Of a DNA stretch of 10,783 bases, positions 7,706 to 10,783 are shown in pieces. The DNA lies in assembly GCA_002352145.1 (NCBI GenBank), contig DEHX01000123.1:33349-44131 (forward strand). Direction: 5' to 3'. The notes beneath the pieces are model-generated. The model saw only the letters and a program-made list of their open reading frames with translations, made no database searches and was not told the origin of the DNA. This DNA comes from Chitinophagaceae bacterium UBA2789. Lineage in GTDB: Bacteria; Bacteroidota; Bacteroidia; Chitinophagales; Chitinophagaceae. Both the position numbers and the translations under genes were made by a program. Every line of letters begins with the position of its first letter. Position 1 is the stretch's first letter.

Positions 7706-8467
7706 ATGGATATAGTAATCATAGGTTCAGGAAATGTAGCAGCAGTTTTGGGCAGAAAATTCAAAGCTGCAGGTCACCAGATATTGCAAATATTTAGTCG
7801 CAATGCTTCGGCTGCATCAGCCCTTGCTTATGAGTGGGATACAGAATCAACCAACTATATTAGTTTGATCAACAAGCATGCTGATGTATATATTGTGGCC
7901 GTTAATGATGATTCCATTACGGCAGTGGCCAAAGAATTATTACTGCCCGGAAAAGTGGTGGCACATACTGCAGCGTCAGTTTCAATGGAAGTATTGAGTG
8001 GCGTGACAGAACACATTGGTGTTTTTTACCCCTTGCAAAGTCTGCGTAAGGAAATGAACAGCCTGCCCGATGTACCTGTTTATTTTGATGGCAGTGATGA
8101 AAAAGCAAAAAGGACCCTTGAATTACTGGCCCGTTCCATTGCAGCTGAAAAAGTGGGCAATGCAGGAGATCAGGACAGGCTTAAACTGCATGTAGCAGCT
8201 GTGTTTGTGAGCAATTTTACCAATCACCTGTATGCCTTAGCTGAAGCGTATTGTAAAAAAGAAGGACTTGATTTCAGACAATTACTACCATTGATCGAGG
8301 AAACAGCGCTTCGTATCCGAGAAATTTCCCCAAAAGATGTGCAAACAGGTCCTGCTTTCCGGCATGATGCACAAACCATACAAAAGCACCTTGAATTGCT
8401 GAAGGGCCATCCTCAATTACAGCAACTGTATCAGCAGTTTACCGATAGTATTCAGCAGGCAGGCTGA
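7706..8467 (+). CDS. Rossmann-like and DUF2520 domain protein
   Basis: This 253-residue soluble protein begins directly with a dinucleotide-binding fold. MDIVIIGSGNVAAVLG carries G7-x-G9-N10-V-A, followed by the SRN turn typical of NADP-preferring ProC/ketopantoate-reductase-like folds. The C-terminal half (about 125-250) is the helical DUF2520 domain. Its conserved features are LHVAAVFVSNFTNHLYALAE, LLPLIEETA and the signature QTGPAFRHDAQTIQKHLELL. The family looks like a short-chain 2-hydroxyacid or imino-acid type dehydrogenase, but no reaction is established. ATG 7706 starts the fold immediately, and the divergent hydrolase starts 61 bp away. In Bacteroidota this family often lies near the HAD-phosphatase and UbiA genes seen downstream here, but I infer no joint pathway from that. 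Confidence 0.93.
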   Translation: MDIVIIGSGNVAAVLGRKFKAAGHQILQIFSRNASAASALAYEWDTESTNYISLINKHADVYIVAVNDDSITAVAKELLLPGKVVAHTAASVSMEVLSGVTEHIGVFYPLQSLRKEMNSLPDVPVYFDGSDEKAKRTLELLARSIAAEKVGNAGDQDRLKLHVAAVFVSNFTNHLYALAEAYCKKEGLDFRQLLPLIEETALRIREISPKDVQTGPAFRHDAQTIQKHLELLKGHPQLQQLYQQFTDSIQQAG

Positions 8468-8508
8468 TTGTTTTCCCGAACAAGTAAGTGCCTTTTTTGT
8501 TTTACCAT

Positions 8509-8516
8509 TACTTTTG
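8509..8516 (+). promoter_or_regulatory. Candidate -7 box for the ferredoxin gene
   Basis: TACTTTTG is a perfect TAnnTTTG match, 23 bp before the ferredoxin ATG, giving a predicted start near 8521 and a leader of about 20 bases that contains the purine-rich AAAGAGAAGAG just before the ATG. No good TTG -33 element is found at the right distance, so the call rests on the -7 box alone. Confidence 0.35.
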
Positions 8517-8539
8517 CACCACTTTTATAAAGAGAAGAG

Positions 8540-8875
8540 ATGTATACGATCAAACTGAATTTTGAACAGAAAGGACTGGAACCTGTTACGCTTACCAATG
8601 TGGAGGAAGGTCAAACATTGCTGGAGATTGCATTGAAGAATAATATCGAACTGCATCACAATTGCGGAGGTGTTTGTGCCTGTACTACCTGTCACCTGTA
8701 TATAGAGAAAGGAATGGAATTTATTGATGAAATAACTGACCGGGAAGAGGATTTTATTGACCGGGCGGTAAGTCCAAAACTGAATTCAAGATTAGGTTGC
8801 CAGTCCCTGCTGCTGGAAGGTAGCGGAGAGATTGAAGTGACCATACCTGACCAGACACAATTTTTAGGAGAATAG
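8540..8875 (+). CDS. fdx: [2Fe-2S] ferredoxin, ISC/adrenodoxin type
   Basis: This 111-residue electron-transfer protein has a plant/vertebrate-type [2Fe-2S] fold. Cluster ligands are C42, C48, C51 and C87 in CGGVCACTTC and LGCQSL. The C-x5-C-x2-C-x35-C spacing is the one found in ISC ferredoxins (E. coli Fdx) and adrenodoxins, not that of photosynthetic ferredoxins (C-x4-C-x2-C). A fifth cysteine, C46, sits inside the loop as in E. coli Fdx. The acidic segment EFIDEITDREEDFIDRA (60-76) corresponds to the partner-binding helix of adrenodoxin-type ferredoxins. The protein therefore probably supplies electrons to iron-sulfur cluster assembly or to a monooxygenase/hydroxylase. The IscX-like gene lies 82 bp downstream, which favours the cluster-assembly role. 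The ATG is preceded by a purine-rich AAAGAGAAGAG. Confidence 0.93.
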   Translation: MYTIKLNFEQKGLEPVTLTNVEEGQTLLEIALKNNIELHHNCGGVCACTTCHLYIEKGMEFIDEITDREEDFIDRAVSPKLNSRLGCQSLLLEGSGEIEVTIPDQTQFLGE

Positions 8876-8883
8876 AAAAAGCA

Positions 8884-8938
8884 GGAGGTCAGAAGTAAGA
8901 AGTCTGATTATGACCTCCGGTATTATCGCTCAGACTTC
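8884..8938. repeat. Two interlocked perfect inverted repeats between fdx and iscX
   Basis: GGAGGTCA (8884-8891) pairs with TGACCTCC (8911-8918), an 8-bp perfect stem. GAAGTCTGA (8899-8907) pairs with TCAGACTTC (8930-8938), a 9-bp perfect stem. The order is A-B-A'-B', so the left arm of the second stem lies in the loop of the first. Neither stem is followed by a T-run. The RNA could form either hairpin or a pseudoknot. The words AGAAGT and TCAGA recur within it, so it may instead be a remnant of a short intergenic repeat family. Confidence 0.6.
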
Positions 8939-8957
8939 AGACATCATACTCAGATTT

Positions 8958-9197
8958 ATGAATCAATTTGAACCTCCCATACACTGGAACGATTATGAAG
9001 ATATTGCCCTGAAGCTGTATGAACGTTTTGGTGATGAATTTAACGAAGGAAAAATATACAGGGTTCGCTTTACCGACCTGCTGGAATGGGTGCTGCAGAT
9101 CCCCGGCTTTACAGGTAAAAGAGAAGAAAGTAATGAAGGCCACCTTGAAATGATACAAAGTTCATGGGTGTATGAATGGAGGGATAACCAGAAGTAA
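8958..9197 (+). CDS. iscX: IscX-like iron-sulfur cluster assembly protein
   Basis: This 79-residue acidic protein matches the IscX/DUF528 family. IHWNDYEDIALKLYERF (8-24) corresponds to the 'W.D...IA..L' helix-turn, YRVRFTDLLEWVLQIPGF (34-51) is the family hallmark, and ESNEGHLEMIQSSWVYEW (57-74) is the 'SNE..LE.I...W' C-terminal helix. E. coli IscX is 66 residues. This protein has a few extra residues at the N-terminus and in the loop before RFTD. In E. coli IscX binds IscS and iron and tunes cluster assembly. The frame extends upstream to 8910, but that would translate through the inverted repeats, so ATG 8958 (MNQFEPPIHW) is preferred. It lies on the same strand as the ferredoxin, as in the proteobacterial hscBA-fdx-iscX order, but no other isc gene is in the window. 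Confidence 0.88.
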   Translation: MNQFEPPIHWNDYEDIALKLYERFGDEFNEGKIYRVRFTDLLEWVLQIPGFTGKREESNEGHLEMIQSSWVYEWRDNQK

Positions 9198-9200
9198 TTG

Positions 9201-9245
9201 ACAGGTTAAAAGGTTAATATGTTTCCATTCAACTTTTGAACTTGT
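9201..9245. repeat. Imperfect AT-rich inverted repeat after iscX
   Basis: The arms 9201-9218 and 9227-9245 can pair at about 15 of 18 positions, with one bulge and one G-T wobble, around an 8-base loop (9219-9226). The arms are built from GGTTAAAAGGTTAA and its near complement. The structure begins 4 bp after the iscX stop and ends 13 bp before the next ATG. There is no T-tract, so it is at best an atypical terminator. It also looks like a low-complexity intergenic repeat. Confidence 0.4.
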
Positions 9246-9258
9246 TAACTTTACAAAC

Positions 9259-9780
9259 ATGAATGTACTTGCACTCTTTAAACCAATAACCACATTCGTT
9301 TTTGATGTAGACGGGGTACTGACCGACGGGACGGTGCTGGTACTTGACAATGGTTTGCAGGCCCGACGCATGCATATAAAAGATGGGTTTGCACTGCAAA
9401 TGGCATTGAAGAATGGATACAGGGTAAAAGTAATCTCAGGCGGTCATTCACCACAAGTACATGACCGGCTTGACAAACTGGGGGTGAAGGATGTAACCAT
9501 GTCTGTTTTGAATAAGGGATCCTTTCTTGAAAAATTTATTCTGGAAAATCAGTTGAAGAAAGAGGAAGTGCTGTACATGGGAGATGACCTTCCTGATATT
9601 TCTGCTATGAAAGTTTCAGGCCTTGCCTGTTGCCCGGCTGATGCAGTAAATGAAGTAAAAGATATAGCACAATATATTTCGCCGCTGAATGGAGGTTTTG
9701 CCTGTGTGCGGGATGTGATCGAAAAAGTACTGAAGTTGAATGACCACTGGCATTACTGGGAGGATGTGGCTTCCCGGTAA
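9259..9780 (+). CDS. KdsC-like HAD-family phosphatase
   Basis: This 173-residue cytoplasmic HAD phosphatase of the capless C0 type is typical of 3-deoxy-D-manno-octulosonate-8-phosphate phosphatase (KdsC/YrbI). Motif I is FDVDGVLTDG with D16 (nucleophile) and D18 (general acid). Motif II is VISGG with S60, motif III is K86 in VLNKGSFLEKF, and motif IV is YMGDDLPD with D109 and D110. The C-terminal LNGGFACVRDVIEKVL (143-158) mirrors the 'GG.GAVRE' tail that closes the active site of the neighbouring subunit in tetrameric KdsC. The length agrees with the family. The KDO-8-P assignment is likely but not certain, because no kdsA, kdsB or lipid A gene is nearby. It lies 63 bp before the prenyltransferase on the same strand. 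TAACTTTA at 9246-9253 is a one-mismatch -7 box directly before the ATG. Confidence 0.9.
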   Translation: MNVLALFKPITTFVFDVDGVLTDGTVLVLDNGLQARRMHIKDGFALQMALKNGYRVKVISGGHSPQVHDRLDKLGVKDVTMSVLNKGSFLEKFILENQLKKEEVLYMGDDLPDISAMKVSGLACCPADAVNEVKDIAQYISPLNGGFACVRDVIEKVLKLNDHWHYWEDVASR

Positions 9781-9843
9781 TAGATACAGCGTTTCTCCTA
9801 AGCTTAAAAGTTCTGTAGTATCTTTCCATCTTAAACTATTTCC

Positions 9844-10776
9844 ATGAGATTGATAGCCGCTTTCCTCAAACTGGTGCGACTGCCCAATCTCATCTTTATT
9901 GCACTGACGCAGTTCCTGTTCCAATCCTGCATTTACTATCCTTTGTATAAAGAGAATATTCCGGCGAATGATGGTCTTCATTTTGCTTTTCTGTTGCTGG
10001 CTTCCCTGCTGATTGCGGCCGCCGGTTACATCATCAATGATTATTTTGACATAAATATCGATGAGGTGAATAAGCCGGACCGGATGGTGGTTGATAAAGT
10101 GATACACCGCAGATGGGCTATTGCCTGGCATTTTATGCTGAGCACAACAGGTCTTTTGTTCACCATTCTTGCCTTGCCTTTTTTGCAAAAATGGTACCTT
10201 ATCCTGGCTAATGCTGGATGTATAGTCTTACTCTGGGTTTATTCCACCAATTTTAAAAAAAGCCTGTTGGTTGGGAATGTGGTAATCTCTCTGTTAACAG
10301 CATGGACCATTCTGATTATTTTCTTTTCAAAGGTGAATTTGTCCGATGCCATCGGCGCTGGTGTTGCGAATCATTATAAGTTCTTCCGACTGGCCATGCT
10401 TTATGCGGGTTTTGCTTTTATCATTTCCCTGATCCGTGAGGCGATAAAAGACATGGAGGATATGCCGGGTGACGAAAAGTATGGCTGTCGCACAATGCCG
10501 ATTGTTTGGGGAATTAATGCAACCAAAGTGTATATAGCAGTATGGCTGGTGGTATTGATCGCCATGCTGATCATTATCCAGGTTTACATGTTACAGTTTC
10601 AATGGTGGCTGCCGGTGGCTTATAGTATTGTAGCTATCATTTTTCCCTTGTGTCTTTTGTTATTCAGGTTGAAGGGCAGTTCAACAAGCCATCAGTATCA
10701 TCAACTCAGCACACTGGCCAAACTGGTCATGCTGACCGGTATAGTTTCCATGGTGTTTTTCTATTTTTACTTATGA
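9844..10776 (+). CDS. UbiA-family prenyltransferase, geranylgeranylglycerol-phosphate type
   Basis: This 310-residue integral membrane protein has about eight or nine hydrophobic segments. The two Mg2+-diphosphate motifs of UbiA transferases are present: NDYFDINID at 65-73 followed by NKPDR, and DMEDMPGD at 203-210 followed by KYGCRTMPIVWG. The YSTNFKKS segment (133-140) is the loop before the fifth helix. The second motif and the length fit the bacterial branch annotated as geranylgeranylglycerol-phosphate geranylgeranyltransferase, an archaeal-type ether-lipid enzyme. A menaquinone- or heme-type transferase (MenA, CtaB) is less likely from the motif context but not excluded, so acceptor and donor are inferred only. 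The stop codon overlaps the start of a following gene (ATGA). A one-mismatch -7 box, TATCTTTC, lies at 9819-9826. Confidence 0.88.
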   Translation: MRLIAAFLKLVRLPNLIFIALTQFLFQSCIYYPLYKENIPANDGLHFAFLLLASLLIAAAGYIINDYFDINIDEVNKPDRMVVDKVIHRRWAIAWHFMLSTTGLLFTILALPFLQKWYLILANAGCIVLLWVYSTNFKKSLLVGNVVISLLTAWTILIIFFSKVNLSDAIGAGVANHYKFFRLAMLYAGFAFIISLIREAIKDMEDMPGDEKYGCRTMPIVWGINATKVYIAVWLVVLIAMLIIIQVYMLQFQWWLPVAYSIVAIIFPLCLLLFRLKGSSTSHQYHQLSTLAKLVMLTGIVSMVFFYFYL

Positions 10777-10783
10777 GTATTAT
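10773..10783 (+). CDS. Start of a downstream gene, cut by the window edge
   Basis: An ATG at 10773-10775 overlaps the TGA of the prenyltransferase (10774-10776) in an ATGA arrangement and opens a frame reading M-S-I before the sequence ends. Translational coupling to the prenyltransferase is plausible. In related Bacteroidota a Maf-type nucleotide pyrophosphatase often follows this prenyltransferase, but three codons cannot show identity. Confidence 0.4.

Noticed and set aside
7702..7707. TATAAT resembling a sigma-70 -10 box
   Set aside because: It overlaps the ATG of the DUF2520 gene, so it cannot drive it, and Bacteroidota promoters use a different -7 consensus.
7645..7764. Upstream extension of the alpha/beta hydrolase to a start at 7764
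   Set aside because: It would overlap the divergent DUF2520 gene by 59 bp and read through the promoter-like region, and the added 40 residues show no domain or convincing signal peptide.
8910..8957. Longer IscX start at 8910
   Set aside because: The added 16 residues would be encoded by the inverted-repeat arms and are absent from IscX proteins; ATG 8958 gives the family-like N-terminus.
9616..10188. A 190-codon open frame on the minus strand across the HAD and UbiA genes
   Set aside because: It is antisense to two genes with intact catalytic motifs, crosses their intergenic gap and has a composition typical of a shadow frame, with no recognisable domain.
1..10783. CRISPR array, tRNA/rRNA genes, insertion sequence or prophage genes
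   Set aside because: No regularly spaced repeats, no RNA-gene signatures, no transposase or phage protein motifs and no terminal repeats were found; nearly all of the window is filled by housekeeping or metabolic genes.

Overview
This window looks like ordinary chromosomal DNA of a member of the Bacteroidota, most likely a Chitinophagaceae relative. This is inferred from the gene repertoire and protein style: a Tat-exported Gfo/Idh/MocA oxidoreductase, a topoisomerase I with C-terminal repeats and a lysine tail, a Rossmann-DUF2520 protein, and an archaeal-type UbiA prenyltransferase. Promoter-like sequences of the Bacteroidota TTG...TAnnTTTG type upstream of several genes agree with it. No phage, transposon, CRISPR, tRNA or rRNA sequence is visible, and no gene-free stretch exceeds 150 bases.

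Left part (1-2455). The window opens inside the 5' end of a minus-strand csaA-like tRNA-binding protein gene. A Tat-signal Gfo/Idh/MocA oxidoreductase diverges from it. That gene converges, with only 9 bp between stop codons, on a minus-strand gene for a SirB1/transglutaminase-like protein.

Middle (2585-7644, all minus strand). In transcription order these are an alpha/beta hydrolase, an SGNH/GDSL lipoprotein hydrolase whose start overlaps the hydrolase stop (ATGA), then topA, a class I SAM methyltransferase 26 bp behind topA, and the SirB1-like gene. The two hydrolases form a translationally coupled pair. topA has its own promoter candidate and may be co-transcribed with the methyltransferase.

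Right part (7706-10783, all plus strand). The order is a Rossmann/DUF2520 protein, an ISC-type [2Fe-2S] ferredoxin, an IscX-like protein, a KdsC-like HAD phosphatase, a UbiA-family prenyltransferase, and the first codons of another gene overlapping the prenyltransferase stop by ATGA. The ferredoxin-IscX pair points to iron-sulfur cluster metabolism although no core ISC gene is nearby. The prenyltransferase suggests polyprenyl-ether lipid or quinone-type chemistry.

I do not see an undescribed multi-gene system. The points most worth a second look are two interlocked perfect inverted repeats between fdx and iscX, a second imperfect inverted repeat just after iscX, the isolated fdx-iscX pair, the archaeal-lipid-like prenyltransferase, and possible leaderless promoters.
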